A stretch of 64,000 nt of DNA from Bradyrhizobium sp. S69 (GTDB lineage: Bacteria > Pseudomonadota > Alphaproteobacteria > Rhizobiales > Xanthobacteraceae), in assembly GCF_009766005.1 (NCBI RefSeq), contig NZ_LMUK01000009.1:44944-108943 (forward strand), given 5' to 3'. Both the position numbers and the translations under genes were made by a program. Of this stretch, positions 1 through 9,310 are shown piece after piece. The notes beneath the pieces are model-generated. The model was not told the DNA's origin. It did not search any database and saw only the letters and a list, made by a program, of their open reading frames with translations. How positions within the stretch are numbered: position 1 is the stretch's first letter; every line of letters begins with the position of its first letter.

Positions 1-86
1 TGCGCCAAAAACACCAGCCGGCGCCAGCCATGGGTCGCTTGGGCGCCGGCGCGCCTCAGTTCGCTATCGTAATTGACCACGGCCAA
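1..86 (-). CDS. ABC transporter permease, DppC-type (partial, cut by window edge)
   Basis: Only about 28 N-terminal residues are visible; the gene runs off the left edge. The frame reads VVNYDSELRRAG and then HGWRRLVFLA, which looks like the cytoplasmic lead-in before the first membrane segment of a DppC-type permease. The start is probably TTG at 84-86, because AGGAGAG lies 7-8 bases upstream and overlaps the stop of the preceding permease; GTG at 78-80 is an alternative. It begins 12 bases after the DppB-like gene, the usual place for the second permease subunit. The identification rests mainly on this context. Confidence 0.5.
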   Translation of the reverse strand, partial: MAVVNYDSELRRAGAQATHGWRRLVFLA

Positions 87-98
87 ACGTCGGCTCTC

Positions 99-1046
99 CT
101 AATCGGTGTAGCGGATGCGCGGATCGATCGCGGCGTAGAGCATGTCGACCGTGAAGTTGGTGAACACCACGACCACCGCGATCAGCATCACGAGGTTCTG
201 CACGATCGGATAGTCGCGCCAGCGCAGCGCCTCGACCAGGTAGCGGGCGATGCCGGGAATATTGAACACGGTCTCGGTGACGATCAGGCCGCCGATCAGG
301 AAGGCCGCCTCGATACCGATCACGGTGATGACGGGAAGAATGGCGTTCTTGAGGGCATGGCGGTAGTTGATAGACGCCTCGGAGGCGCCCTTGGCGCGCG
401 CGGTGCGGATATAGTCCTGGCGCAGGATTTCGAGCATCGAGGAGCGCGTGATGCGCATGGTCAACGCGGCGCTGCGAAAGCCCACGGCCATCGCCGGCAC
501 GCAATAGATCGCGATCGCCTCGCTCCAGGTCTTCGGATGGGGATTGAAGATCGGCATGGTGCCGAACAGCGAGACCGACGCCATCAGGATCAGCAGTCCG
601 AGCCAGAACGAGGGCAGCGACAACCCACTCAGGCTGACCACGCGCAAGGCATAATCCAGCCGCGTGCCCTGGTGCACCGCGCTGATGACACCCAAGGGAA
701 TGCCGATCGAGGCGGAGAACATCAGAGCGAGGCCCGCGAGCCGCGCCGTGATCGGAATCCGCGGCAGGATTTCGTCAAGCGCGGGCTTCTCGGACACATA
801 GGAATAACCGAGATCGCCGCGCGCGAGGCCGCCGATCCAGTGCAGATATTGCATGACGATGGATTGATCGAGCCCCAGATCGTGCTCCAGATGCGCCTTG
901 TCGGCCGGATCGACATATCCGGCGGCGGCGAACAGGATGTCGACGATATTGCCCGGAACGATGCGCAGCAGCACGAAGATGATGACGGAGATGCCGAATA
1001 GCGTCACCAGCATCAGGACCAGGCGCCGCACGATGTAAGCAAACAC
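99..1046 (-). CDS. ABC transporter permease, DppB/OppB type
   Basis: 315-residue inner-membrane permease of a peptide/nickel-type (family 5) ABC importer. The N-terminus MFAYIVRRLVLMLVTLFG is the typical first membrane segment of DppB proteins, followed by a periplasmic loop and five more hydrophobic segments. The cytoplasmic EAA loop that contacts the ATPase reads RTARAKGASEASINYRHAL (about residues 215-235). The length is normal for the family. It lies 42 bases downstream of a family 5 substrate-binding protein and is followed by a second permease, so binding protein, DppB and DppC form one operon whose ATPases must lie left of the window. The substrate (peptide, opine or other small molecule) cannot be told from sequence. 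Confidence 0.93.
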   Translation of the reverse strand: MFAYIVRRLVLMLVTLFGISVIIFVLLRIVPGNIVDILFAAAGYVDPADKAHLEHDLGLDQSIVMQYLHWIGGLARGDLGYSYVSEKPALDEILPRIPITARLAGLALMFSASIGIPLGVISAVHQGTRLDYALRVVSLSGLSLPSFWLGLLILMASVSLFGTMPIFNPHPKTWSEAIAIYCVPAMAVGFRSAALTMRITRSSMLEILRQDYIRTARAKGASEASINYRHALKNAILPVITVIGIEAAFLIGGLIVTETVFNIPGIARYLVEALRWRDYPIVQNLVMLIAVVVVFTNFTVDMLYAAIDPRIRYTD

Positions 1047-1088
1047 CTTGTTGTCTCCCCTGGTCGGCTGGCTTTCGGTGGCGGGACG

Positions 1089-2681
1089 TTACTTGTCGAG
1101 CCACACATCCTCGTAACGATAACCATTGTACGAGCTGTTCACCATGACGGTGACGCCTTTGACATAAGGCTGCCAGCAGGTGCCGGTCCGGGCGTGGAAG
1201 ATGATGGGGCGGGCGACGTCGTCCTGCAGCTTCTGGTCGATCTCCCAGACCAGCTTCTTGCGCTTGGCGACGTCGGTTTCGATCGATTGCTGGTCGAACA
1301 GCTTTTCGATGTCCTTGTTGCAGTAGTTGGTGTAGTTGCGCTCCGAGCCGCAGGAATAATTCTCGTAGAACGACTGGTCGGGATCGTCGACCGCGTTGCC
1401 GGTGAGATTGAGGCCGAGCGCGTAGTCCTTGCGCGCGACTTTCGGGAACCACTGCGCGGTGTCGACCACATCGAGTTCGGCATCGATGTAGATGCTCTTG
1501 ATCTGATCGATCAGGATCACGGCCGGATCGCGGTAAACCGGAATGTTGCGGGTCGATACCTTGACGGCGAGGTGCTTGTCGGGGCCGTAGCCCGCCTTCT
1601 GCATCAGCTTGCGCGCCTCGTCGCGGTTGGCGTTGACGTCGGGACCATAACCCGGGATCGCCTCCAGCATTTCCTTCGGCATCGCCCACAGGCCCTGCGG
1701 CGCCGGCTCCATGGTGCCGCCGATATCGCCCTGGCCCTCGAACATGATCGAGATGAACGCCTTGCGATCCAGCGACAGCGCCAGCGCGCGGCGGATGTCG
1801 AGATTGTCGAATGGCGGCGAGGACGAATTGATGATGATGTTGGTGGAGACGTTGTTCGGCTCGACCACGCATACCGCGTTCGGCGCCTGCGACTTGACGT
1901 CCTTCAAGAGCGGGATCGACACTTCGGTCGGGAATGTCATGTCGAACTGGCCGGAGACAAAACCCAGGATCGCGGTCGAACGGTTCGGCGTGATGGTGAA
2001 CTCGATGCCGTCGAGATGCGGCAGGCCCTTCTTGAAGTAGTTCTCGTTGCGCACCAGCTTGATCGATTCATTGGCCTTGAACTCGACGAATTTGAACGGA
2101 CCGGTGCCGATCGGGTGGGTGCGCATGTCGGCCGGCGACACATGGCACGGATAGACCGGCGTGTAGCCCGAGGCGAGCAGCGCCAGCAAGGCCGGCTGCG
2201 GCCGCTTGAGATGAAACGACGCCTCGAAATCGCCGTTCGTGGTGACCTCGTTGACCTGATCGTACCAAGATTTGCGCGGGTTCTGCCGGAATTTCTGCGG
2301 CGACTTGCCCATCAGCATATCGAACGTGCATTTGACGTCGGCCGACGTGAACGGCTTGCCGTCATGCCAAATGACGCCCTGATGAAGCTTGAAGGTCAGG
2401 GTCTTGTTGTCGCTGCTCCAGGCCCAGCTGTCGGCAAGATCAGGGACGATGTCGTCCATGCTGTTTTGCGCGATGGTCTGATTGTAGATGACGAGGTTGT
2501 TGAAGACCGGCATGAACGGAACGTTCATCGAGTAGGTCGCGCCTTCGTGGATCGAGGCGCTGCCCGGGCTGTCGCGATGATAGAGCCGCAGGATGCCGCC
2601 CTGCTTCTCGGCCGCGAGCGCGGGACCCAAAGCCGCCAGCAACGACAACATGGCGGCGACAAGCGTTCGCACGCTCCGCAT
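1089..2681 (-). CDS. ABC transporter substrate-binding protein, family 5 (peptide/nickel type)
   Basis: 530-residue periplasmic binding protein (SBP_bac_5 family). The start at 2681 is preferred over an upstream in-frame ATG at 2846 because GGGAGGGAATC directly precedes it and the protein then begins with a clean Sec signal peptide (MRSVRTLVAAMLSL, cleavage after ALA near residue 24). Family features include the segment DNKTLTFKLHQGVIWHDGKP and the later GTGPFKFVEF. It is the first gene of the operon with the two downstream permeases and delivers the unknown ligand to them. The upstream region to 3812 holds repeats and no gene. Confidence 0.93.
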   Translation of the reverse strand: MRSVRTLVAAMLSLLAALGPALAAEKQGGILRLYHRDSPGSASIHEGATYSMNVPFMPVFNNLVIYNQTIAQNSMDDIVPDLADSWAWSSDNKTLTFKLHQGVIWHDGKPFTSADVKCTFDMLMGKSPQKFRQNPRKSWYDQVNEVTTNGDFEASFHLKRPQPALLALLASGYTPVYPCHVSPADMRTHPIGTGPFKFVEFKANESIKLVRNENYFKKGLPHLDGIEFTITPNRSTAILGFVSGQFDMTFPTEVSIPLLKDVKSQAPNAVCVVEPNNVSTNIIINSSSPPFDNLDIRRALALSLDRKAFISIMFEGQGDIGGTMEPAPQGLWAMPKEMLEAIPGYGPDVNANRDEARKLMQKAGYGPDKHLAVKVSTRNIPVYRDPAVILIDQIKSIYIDAELDVVDTAQWFPKVARKDYALGLNLTGNAVDDPDQSFYENYSCGSERNYTNYCNKDIEKLFDQQSIETDVAKRKKLVWEIDQKLQDDVARPIIFHARTGTCWQPYVKGVTVMVNSSYNGYRYEDVWLDK

Positions 2682-2885
2682 GATTCCCTCCCTCAGCATC
2701 CCGGCCTCATCGCGGGCCGTAGATGGCACAAGGATAGCATGGCAAGGCGTGCAGGCAACCAGCAAGGACGGCGGCCGGCATGCACACTTCGGATGAAGGC
2801 GACGATCCCGCAAGGTGCGACGTTTTGGCGAGTTAGCCGCGAGCACTGAGCTTGTGGCTACAGCCAGGCTCGCAACAACCGCTCA

Positions 2886-2996
2886 CGTCATCCTGAGGTG
2901 CGAGCCCTTGCGAGCCTCGAAGGATGTTGTTCCGCGCAGTGCGTGCAGCCATCCTTCGAGGCTCGCCGAAGACGGCGAGCACCTCAGGATGACGGT
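2886..2996. repeat. Palindromic intergenic repeat, family A, copy 1
   Basis: 111 bp element with ends CGTCATCCTGAGGTGCG and CACCTCAGGATGACG in inverted orientation, an inner inverted pair (CTCGAAGGATG / CATCCTTCGAG), and variable loop arms. Full copies also lie at 6235-6343, 22457-22565 and 56584-56694, and a half copy at about 60519-60579. It could fold into a long hairpin in RNA, so it may act as a transcript end or stability element; this is inference. Confidence 0.9.
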
Positions 2997-3163
2997 TGCG
3001 CTAACGGATCCGCTGCCCGACGGGCAAATCACCTTCGCGCGCCGAATCCTGTCCAGCCCTCCGCGCAAAAATATTTCGCTTTGTTTTTGACCCAACTCAG
3101 TTGCGTATTGCGTGCGTCCCACCCGACAAGAGGGGCGTTGCGCACGTCACGAAACGCGCGGTG

Positions 3164-3545
3164 GGATGCGGTGGACGCGGAGTTTGCGAAAGACGATCGC
3201 AAGCGTTCGCGGACGGCAAAGTCGTGTGGTCCTGACGCCCCAATGGCCGGTGTCAAGCTCTTGAGAAGCTCACGCTTCTTGGAGCGACGGTGACAAACAA
3301 GCCTGGTCTCGCCGGGGAGAGCACGGAATAAGCTGTAAAACCATTGCGCAGGGAAGGCCGGAGTGTTTCCGCTGAACCTGTATGCTCATGTGCGTTTTTT
3401 TGTCTACCTTTGCACATGAGACCGCGGGTGCAGCGCGCACCCGGTCTTCCCCGCGCCCTCTCTTGAGGGTCGCGTGCGCCCTCTTCTTTTTGAGGGCCGA
3501 TGAATTTGCAAAACTCGGGCGAATGCTGTCGCGAGATCGCGGAGT
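3164..3545 (+). repeat. Long dispersed repeat, copy A (inverted relative to copy at window end)
   Basis: This stretch is repeated in reverse complement at about 63610-64000. Shared blocks include GCGGTGGACGCGGA, AAGTCGTGTGGTCCTGA, GGTCTCGCCGGGGAGAGCAC, AACCATTGCGCAGGGAAGGC and GCTGAACCTGTATGCTCATG, in the same order with small differences between them. It contains a stem around ACCGCGGGTGC / GCGCACCCGGT (3420-3446). No reading frame has coding character. It resembles a dispersed repeat that I remember from Bradyrhizobium chromosomes, but that recollection cannot be checked here. Confidence 0.85.
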
Positions 3546-3558
3546 TGTGTTTTCTTTA

Positions 3559-3721
3559 CCCTACCCTGGAGGGGGAGGGTCGCTCGCGTAGCGAGCGGGG
3601 TGGGGTGGCGAAGCCGCGAGTGGTGTTAGGCGAGACCTCGTTCCGTAGCGTCGCCACCCCACCCCGTCTCACATTTCGCTGCGCTCCATGTGAGCCGACC
3701 CTCCCCCTCCAGGGGAGGGTG
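3559..3721. repeat. Palindromic intergenic repeat, family C
   Basis: About 163 bp large imperfect palindrome. The outer arms are CCCTACCCTGGAGGGGGAGG and CCTCCCCCTCCAGGGGAGGG, with inner arms CGGGGTGGGGTGGCGA / TCGCCACCCCACCCCG. A single copy is seen in the window. It lies about 90 bases upstream of the PAS hybrid kinase and could form a strong hairpin. No coding potential is seen. Confidence 0.8.
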
Positions 3722-3812
3722 AAGTCAAGCAACCACCTTTCTGCCGCGAGCAACGTCAGGCATGATGGGCCCCGACGATTGGATAATCTCGGAACCTTAA
3801 GGGGGTGCGCCG

Positions 3813-6182
3813 ATGGCGGATTCCGGTCAAGACAGGGATGGCGAGGGCGAACCGGCCGGTCTGCCACGGTTGGCCAAGGTCGCCGGGGTTGTGATCGATC
3901 TGCGGGACGGCTTTCGAAACGAACCGCGCTCGCCGGAATACCGGGCGATCCACGGTCTGGCCGCCGATGCTGAGGATAGCCACGAGGATTGGATTGCGCG
4001 GCTGCATCCGCAAGATCGCGACCGCACAGTACAGGTTTTGCTGGATGCGGTAAGCGGCGGCGCGGAACAGGTTTCCTATCAGTACCGCATCGTCAGGCCG
4101 AGCGACGGGCAGGTGCGATGGCTCGCCACCGACGCGCGGATCGAACGAAGCCCGGACGGAAAGCCGCTGCGGTTTGTCGGCGCCCATATCGACATCACCG
4201 ATCTCGTGGTCGCCAAGGAAACGCTGCGCGAAAGCGAGGAGCGGTTCCGGCTGATCGCCAATAGCGCGCCGGTTCCGATGTGGGTCAGCAAGACCGATGG
4301 CACCCGCGCTTTCGCCAACCAGGCCTATCTGGAGTTTCTCGGTGTCGCTTACGAAGCGGCGTTGGCGTTCGATTGGCGAAAAATATTGCATCCGGATGAC
4401 GGAGCGCGTGTGGTCCAGGAAAGCATCGCCGGCGAAGCGTCGCTCAAGCCGTTTGCGCTGGAAGCGCGCTATCGGCGGGCCGACGGGCAATGGCGGTGGA
4501 TGCGGTCGGAATCGCAACCGCGCTGGGACCCCGCCGGAAAACATATCGGCTTCATCGGGGTCGCGCATGATGTGACGGTGGCCAAGCAGGCCGAAGTCGA
4601 GCTTCGCCGTCTCAACGAAACGCTGGAGCAGCGCATCCGGGAACGCACCGCGCAGCTGCAGTCCAATGAAGCGCAGATGCGCACGATCATCGAGACCAGC
4701 AACCAGTATCAGGGCTTGCTCGATCTCGCGGGCAACGTCGTCTACGCCAACAAGACCATGCTGGCGAGCGTCAGTGCCCGCCTGTCGGATGTGGCGGGAA
4801 AGCCGTTCTGGGATACGCCATGGTTCTCGGCCACCGAGGGCGCGCGCGACATCGTTCACGGTGCCTTTGCAGCGGTTTTGACCGGCGAGAGCGTCCACGC
4901 CGAAATGCGGCTGCATCTGCCGGCGGGCGATCGGTTTTTCGATTTCACGATGCGTCCGGTGTTTGACCAATACGGCGTGGTCTCCGCCGTACTGCCCGAA
5001 GCGGTCGACATCACCGAACGGCGGCGCTCCGAAGAAGCGCTTCGGCAATCGCAAAAGATGGATGCGGTCGGCCAGCTCACCGGAGGCGTGGCGCACGATT
5101 TCAACAATCTGTTGACGATCATCCGCTCGGCCACCGATTTCCTGCGCCGCCGCGAACTGAGCGAGGATCGCCGCCGCCGTTACATCGACGCGATTTCGGA
5201 CACCGTCGACCGCGCCTCGAAACTGACCGGGCAATTGCTGGCGTTCGCGCGCCGCCAGCCGCTGACGCCGCAGGTGTTCAATGTCGGCGCGCAGGTCGAA
5301 AGCATCGCGCAGCTGATCCGCCCGCTGATGGGCGGCCGGATTCAGATCGAGCTCGATCTGTGCGAGCCCGAGTGTTTCGCGATGGCCGACGTCGCCCAAT
5401 TCGAGACCGCGGTGGTCAACCTCGCGGTCAATGCCCGCGACGCGATGGCGGATGAGGGCTATCTGTCGATCCGCGTTACCGCGGTCGAGGCCGTTGCCAC
5501 GCTGCACGGAGAGGTGAGCCTGATCGACCGCTTCGTCGCCATCTCGGTGACGGATAATGGATCGGGCATCGCGGCCGATCAGCTTGATGCGATCTTTGAA
5601 CCCTTCTTCACCACCAAGGGCGTCGGCAAAGGCACAGGCCTCGGCCTCAGCCAGGCGCTCGGATTTGCCAAGCAGTCGGGCGGCGAAATCAAGGTGACCA
5701 GCGTGGTGGGCAAGGGTTCGACCTTCACCATCTATTTGCCGCAGGCCGAGAGCGCGGTCGGTGGCGTGGAAGTCGCCGATACCCGCGCCGAAGCGGCCAT
5801 GAGTGGACGCGGCCATCATGTCCTGGTGGTCGAGGACAATGTGGAGGTTGGGCAGTTCTCGACCGAATTACTCAAGGATCTGGGTTACGTGGTCAAATGG
5901 GCCGTCAATGCCAGGGAGGCGCTCGCGGTCCTCACGGAGAACGAACTCGCCTTCGATCTGGTGTTCTCCGACGTCATCATGCCCGGAATGAACGGCGTCG
6001 AACTCGCCACCGTGATTCGCGAGCGATACCCCGGCCTCCCGGTGGTTCTGACCAGCGGCTACAGCAGCGTGCTCGCGGAAAACGCCCATCGCGGCTTCGA
6101 GCTGATCCAGAAACCCTATTCGGTCGAAGCGCTTTCGAGAACCCTTCGCAAGGCCATCTCCGAACGACGCCCGGCGGAGTGA
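3813..6182 (+). CDS. Hybrid sensor histidine kinase with PAS domains and C-terminal receiver
   Basis: 789-residue cytoplasmic signalling protein; no signal peptide or membrane segment is visible. The order is a PAS_3-like domain (about 30-130, with WIARLHPQDRDRTVQ), a second PAS (about 145-260), a short coiled coil (LRRLNETLEQRIRERTAQLQ), a third PAS (about 295-405), a HisKA dimerisation domain with phospho-accepting His428 in GGVAHDFNNLL, an HATPase_c domain (N box AVVNLAVNARDAM, G boxes DNGSGI and GKGTGLGLS), and a receiver domain with phospho-acceptor Asp720 in LVFSDVIMPGMNG and LTSGYS / QKPY conserved residues. The start follows AAGGGGGTGCGCCG. It is monocistronic with no adjacent response regulator, so output is likely by phosphorelay to a distant protein. 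Confidence 0.93.
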   Translation: MADSGQDRDGEGEPAGLPRLAKVAGVVIDLRDGFRNEPRSPEYRAIHGLAADAEDSHEDWIARLHPQDRDRTVQVLLDAVSGGAEQVSYQYRIVRPSDGQVRWLATDARIERSPDGKPLRFVGAHIDITDLVVAKETLRESEERFRLIANSAPVPMWVSKTDGTRAFANQAYLEFLGVAYEAALAFDWRKILHPDDGARVVQESIAGEASLKPFALEARYRRADGQWRWMRSESQPRWDPAGKHIGFIGVAHDVTVAKQAEVELRRLNETLEQRIRERTAQLQSNEAQMRTIIETSNQYQGLLDLAGNVVYANKTMLASVSARLSDVAGKPFWDTPWFSATEGARDIVHGAFAAVLTGESVHAEMRLHLPAGDRFFDFTMRPVFDQYGVVSAVLPEAVDITERRRSEEALRQSQKMDAVGQLTGGVAHDFNNLLTIIRSATDFLRRRELSEDRRRRYIDAISDTVDRASKLTGQLLAFARRQPLTPQVFNVGAQVESIAQLIRPLMGGRIQIELDLCEPECFAMADVAQFETAVVNLAVNARDAMADEGYLSIRVTAVEAVATLHGEVSLIDRFVAISVTDNGSGIAADQLDAIFEPFFTTKGVGKGTGLGLSQALGFAKQSGGEIKVTSVVGKGSTFTIYLPQAESAVGGVEVADTRAEAAMSGRGHHVLVVEDNVEVGQFSTELLKDLGYVVKWAVNAREALAVLTENELAFDLVFSDVIMPGMNGVELATVIRERYPGLPVVLTSGYSSVLAENAHRGFELIQKPYSVEALSRTLRKAISERRPAE

Positions 6183-6234
6183 AGTCCCGTTACAAGAAAG
6201 TCGCTGACATCAGAGCCGGTGACGCTATCTCAAA

Positions 6235-6343
6235 CGTCATCCTGAGGTGCGAGCCCTTGCGAGCCTCGAAGGATGGTGTTCAGCGCTGTGCGTGCGGCCA
6301 TCCTTCGAGGCGCGCAAGAAAGTGCGCGCACCTCAGGATGACG
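6235..6343. repeat. Palindromic intergenic repeat, family A, copy 2
   Basis: 109 bp copy of the element at 2886-2996, with the same CGTCATCCTGAGGTGCG and CACCTCAGGATGACG termini and a diverged second arm (CGCGCAAGAAAGTGCGCG). It lies between the 3' end of the PAS kinase and the convergent acyl-CoA ligase gene, where a hairpin could end both transcripts. Confidence 0.9.
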
Positions 6344-6356
6344 AATTGCCTGCTTC

Positions 6357-6375
6357 CGTCATCCTCAGGATGACG
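6357..6375. repeat. 19-bp fused ends of family A repeat
   Basis: CGTCATCCTCAGGATGACG, a perfect palindrome around one central base. It equals the two outer termini of the family A repeat joined with the interior missing, 13 bases beyond a full copy. It looks like a deletion remnant of a second copy. Confidence 0.6.
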
Positions 6376-6423
6376 TCTGAGACAGCTTCGCGGCCCTCAA
6401 AACATCCGCTCTATCGCTTCGCC

Positions 6424-7974
6424 TCACACGATGCGCGACGTCTTGTTGCCCCAATAGCGGTCGCGCAACAGGCGCTTGTAGAGCTTGCCGGTTGGCAGTC
6501 GTGGCAACTCCGCTTCGAAGTCGATCGAGCGCGGCACCTTCTGGCGCGACAGCGCCTGGCTGCAAAACGCGATCAGCTCCTCGGCGAGATCCGGGCCCGG
6601 CGAAATCCCCGGCATCGGCTGCACCACCGCTTTCACTTCCTCGCCGAGATCGGCATTGGGAACGCCGAACACTGCGGCGTCGGCGATCTTGGGATGGGTG
6701 ACCAAGAGGTTCTCGCATTCCTGCGGATAGATGTTCACCCCGCCCGAGATGATCATGAAGGTCGCGCGATCGGTCAAATGGAGAAAGCCGTCGTCGTCGA
6801 CATAGCCGACATCGCCAACCGTGCTCATGCTGCCGTCGGACGAGCGGGCCTCGCTGGTCTTGTCCGGATCGTTGAAATATTCGAACGGCGAGGCAGTCTT
6901 GAACCACACCGTGCCCGGCGCGCCCTTAGGACTCGGCTGCATATTCTCATCGAGGATATGCAGTTCGCCGAACAGCACCTTGCCGACGGTGCCGCGGTGC
7001 GCGAGCCATTCGGCGCTGTCGCAGGCGGTGAAGCCGAGGCCTTCGGTCGCGCCGTAATATTCATGCACGATCGGCCCCCACCATTTGATGATGTCATCCT
7101 TGACCATCGCGGGGCAGGGCGCCGCGGCATGAATGGCGATTTCGAGCGAAGACAAATCGTAGCGCTGTCGTACCGCCTCCGGCAGCTTCAGCATCCGCGA
7201 GAACATGGTCGGCACCAACTGGCTGTGGGTGATGCGCCATTTCTCGACCAGCTCCAAATAACGCTCGGGATCGAAGCTCTCCATGATGATCACGGTGCCT
7301 CCGATCCGGATCGCGAGGTTGACCGCGGCCTGCGGCGCCGAATGATACAGCGGCGCCGGCGAGAGGTAGATCATGCCCTCGCGGTAGTGCCAGAGCTTTT
7401 GCAGAAAATTGAACAGCGGCATCTGCTCCGACGGCGGCTGTTCCTGCAGCGGACGCAGGATGCCCTTGGGTCGCCCGGTGGTGCCCGACGAATACAGCAT
7501 GGCGGTGCCGATGCTCTCATCGGCGATCGGCGTGCCGGGCAGTCCGGCGGTCGCTTCCTGCAAGCCGATGATGCGCTCGCCCTCGCTCGCGCCGTCGACG
7601 ACGATGCAGAGCTCCACTTTCGGGCATTGCATGAGCGCCTCGCGCGCGACCTCGAGTTTCGCCGCCGATGTAATGAGGATGCGCGATTCGCTATTGGCGA
7701 TGATGTAGGCAAGCTCGCCGCCGGTGAGGTACGAATTCACGCAGGTATAATACAAACCGGATCGCTCGCCGGCGCCGCAGGCTTCCAGGTAGCGGCTGTT
7801 GTTCTCCATGAAGATCGCAAAATGGTCGAGCCGCTTCAGCCCCCGTTGGCGAAACAAATGCGCCAGCCGGTTGCTGCGCGCCTCCAACTCGGCATAGGTC
7901 ACGGTCTCGCCGGTATTCGCCATGATGAAGGCGGGCTGAAGCGGACGAAGGTGAGCGTGCTTGCCGGTGTACAT
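6424..7974 (-). CDS. Acyl-CoA synthetase (AMP-dependent ligase, ANL superfamily)
   Basis: 516-residue ATP-dependent carboxylate-CoA ligase that adenylates a carboxylic acid and transfers it to CoA. The P-loop motif is SSGTTGRPKG (about residue 171), with the A5 motif YYGATEGLG, the A7/A8 region GDVGYVDDDGFLHLTDR then ISGGVNIYPQECEN, and the C-terminal catalytic lysine motif PTGKLYKR. The length fits medium/aryl acyl-CoA ligases. It starts 15 bases after the iron-type dehydrogenase and closes the run of minus-strand genes from the phytanoyl-CoA dioxygenase-like gene, so it probably activates the acid made or imported by that pathway. The exact substrate is not known. Confidence 0.92.
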   Translation of the reverse strand: MYTGKHAHLRPLQPAFIMANTGETVTYAELEARSNRLAHLFRQRGLKRLDHFAIFMENNSRYLEACGAGERSGLYYTCVNSYLTGGELAYIIANSESRILITSAAKLEVAREALMQCPKVELCIVVDGASEGERIIGLQEATAGLPGTPIADESIGTAMLYSSGTTGRPKGILRPLQEQPPSEQMPLFNFLQKLWHYREGMIYLSPAPLYHSAPQAAVNLAIRIGGTVIIMESFDPERYLELVEKWRITHSQLVPTMFSRMLKLPEAVRQRYDLSSLEIAIHAAAPCPAMVKDDIIKWWGPIVHEYYGATEGLGFTACDSAEWLAHRGTVGKVLFGELHILDENMQPSPKGAPGTVWFKTASPFEYFNDPDKTSEARSSDGSMSTVGDVGYVDDDGFLHLTDRATFMIISGGVNIYPQECENLLVTHPKIADAAVFGVPNADLGEEVKAVVQPMPGISPGPDLAEELIAFCSQALSRQKVPRSIDFEAELPRLPTGKLYKRLLRDRYWGNKTSRIV

Positions 7975-7989
7975 CGTCTCTCCGTTATT

Positions 7990-9144
7990 CTAGGCGGCCA
8001 GCAGCAGGATCTCGCGAACCTGCGCCGGGCCGTCGATCTTGCGCGGGTTGCGCGGAACCCATGGCGTTCTCATCGCCTGCTCGGCAATCGCCTCGAAATG
8101 CTCGGGGCCGACGCGGACATCCCGCAGGCTGCGCGGCATGCCGAGGCCGCGGATGAAATCATCCAGCACGTCGGCGGCATTCTTGCCGGGCTGTCCCATC
8201 GCGGTCGAGACCAGCGCCTGCCGTTCGGCGTTGACCGGGCTGTTCCAGCGCATCACCGCGGGCAGCATCACGCAGGATGTATATCCGTGCGGCACGTCGA
8301 ACGCGGCGCCGAGCACATAGCCGATGCCATGGCTTGCCCCCATCGGCACGCCCGCGGCCGACGCCCCCATCGAGAGCCAGGTGCCGATCTGGCAATCCAT
8401 CCGGGCGCTGAGATCGTGCGGGTCGGCCTTTACCCGCGGCAGCGCCTGCGCCAGCATCGAAAGTCCCTTCTGCGCCTGCGCATCGGCATAAGGATGCGCC
8501 TCCTGCGAGCACAGGGCTTCGACGCAATGATCGACGGCGCGGATGCCGGTCGATAGAAACAGCCATTGCGGCGTGTGCAGCGTGATGGCCGGATCGAGGA
8601 TCACCGCGCGCGGTATCGTCAGGTCGTGGCGCAGCATCTCCTTGACCCGGATGCGCAGATTGGTGACGCCGGCGGCCGCGCCGAACTCGCCCCCGGCAAT
8701 GGTCGTGGGCACGCTGATCTGGCGCACCGAGGGTTCACGCATCGGCGGCGCGACGCCTTTGCGGGTGCGGATGTCGTCGATGCCATCGATGGTTCGGATG
8801 TTGTTGGCCAGGCAAAGTTGCACCGCCTTGGCGCCGTCGGTGATCGAGCCACCGCCGACGGTCACGATCAGATCGGCGCCGGCGGCGCGGGCCTGCTCGG
8901 CCGCGGCGATCACGGCTTCGCGCGGTGTGTGCGGCGGCATCGCGTCGAAGGTTCCGGCGCAGCGCGGTCCAAGGCTGTCACGGATATTCGCGATCTCGTC
9001 GGTTTCGCGGTTCAGCGTGCCGCTGACCATCAGAAACGCCCGCGTCGTGCCCAGGCGGTCCATTTGCGCCGGGATCGCGGTGGCGGCGGCCACGCCGAAC
9101 ACCACCTCGTCCATGGCGCCGAATACCACGCGTCCCTTGCGCAC
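7990..9144 (-). CDS. Iron-containing alcohol dehydrogenase / maleylacetate reductase-like
   Basis: 384-residue NAD(P)-dependent group III (iron-type) dehydrogenase. The nucleotide-binding motif is VGGGSITDGAKA, and metal-ligand regions are seen around AVDHCVEALCSQEAHPYAD and MGASHGIGY with DVPHGYTSC. The family includes maleylacetate reductases and short-chain alcohol dehydrogenases; the N-terminal KGRVVFGAMDEVVFG fits the former. A GTG start at 9144 is chosen because GGGGAGGA lies 8-9 bases upstream; a frame extension to 9225 has no ribosome site. It is tightly linked to the downstream acyl-CoA ligase, suggesting oxidation or reduction of an intermediate before CoA activation. Confidence 0.88.
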   Translation of the reverse strand: MRKGRVVFGAMDEVVFGVAAATAIPAQMDRLGTTRAFLMVSGTLNRETDEIANIRDSLGPRCAGTFDAMPPHTPREAVIAAAEQARAAGADLIVTVGGGSITDGAKAVQLCLANNIRTIDGIDDIRTRKGVAPPMREPSVRQISVPTTIAGGEFGAAAGVTNLRIRVKEMLRHDLTIPRAVILDPAITLHTPQWLFLSTGIRAVDHCVEALCSQEAHPYADAQAQKGLSMLAQALPRVKADPHDLSARMDCQIGTWLSMGASAAGVPMGASHGIGYVLGAAFDVPHGYTSCVMLPAVMRWNSPVNAERQALVSTAMGQPGKNAADVLDDFIRGLGMPRSLRDVRVGPEHFEAIAEQAMRTPWVPRNPRKIDGPAQVREILLLAA

Positions 9145-9310
9145 GAATTCTGTCCTCCCCGGACGGGTTGGCCTTTGCGGCCTTGCGAGGGAATGTAGCG
9201 GAGGAAGCGCAGCGAGGGGAACCAAAAAATCGCGCCCCGTCTGGATATCAGGAAGGCCGCGGCTCGATCGCTCGGGGCGATGGCGGGATGCGCGGTTGCC
9301 GCGCCATCAC

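Noticed and set aside
3000..3556. Possible tRNA or riboswitch in the intergenic block
   Set aside because: No TPsiC-arm sequence or cloverleaf was found, and no known riboswitch core; the block is explained by dispersed repeats.
3756..5819. 687-codon minus-strand frame over the PAS kinase
   Set aside because: Antisense shadow of a GC-rich gene; translation is rich in Arg/Gly/Asp without domains, and the plus frame has full kinase motifs.
6247..8556. 769-codon plus-strand frame
   Set aside because: Antisense shadow across the acyl-CoA ligase and dehydrogenase genes, and it starts within a palindromic repeat.
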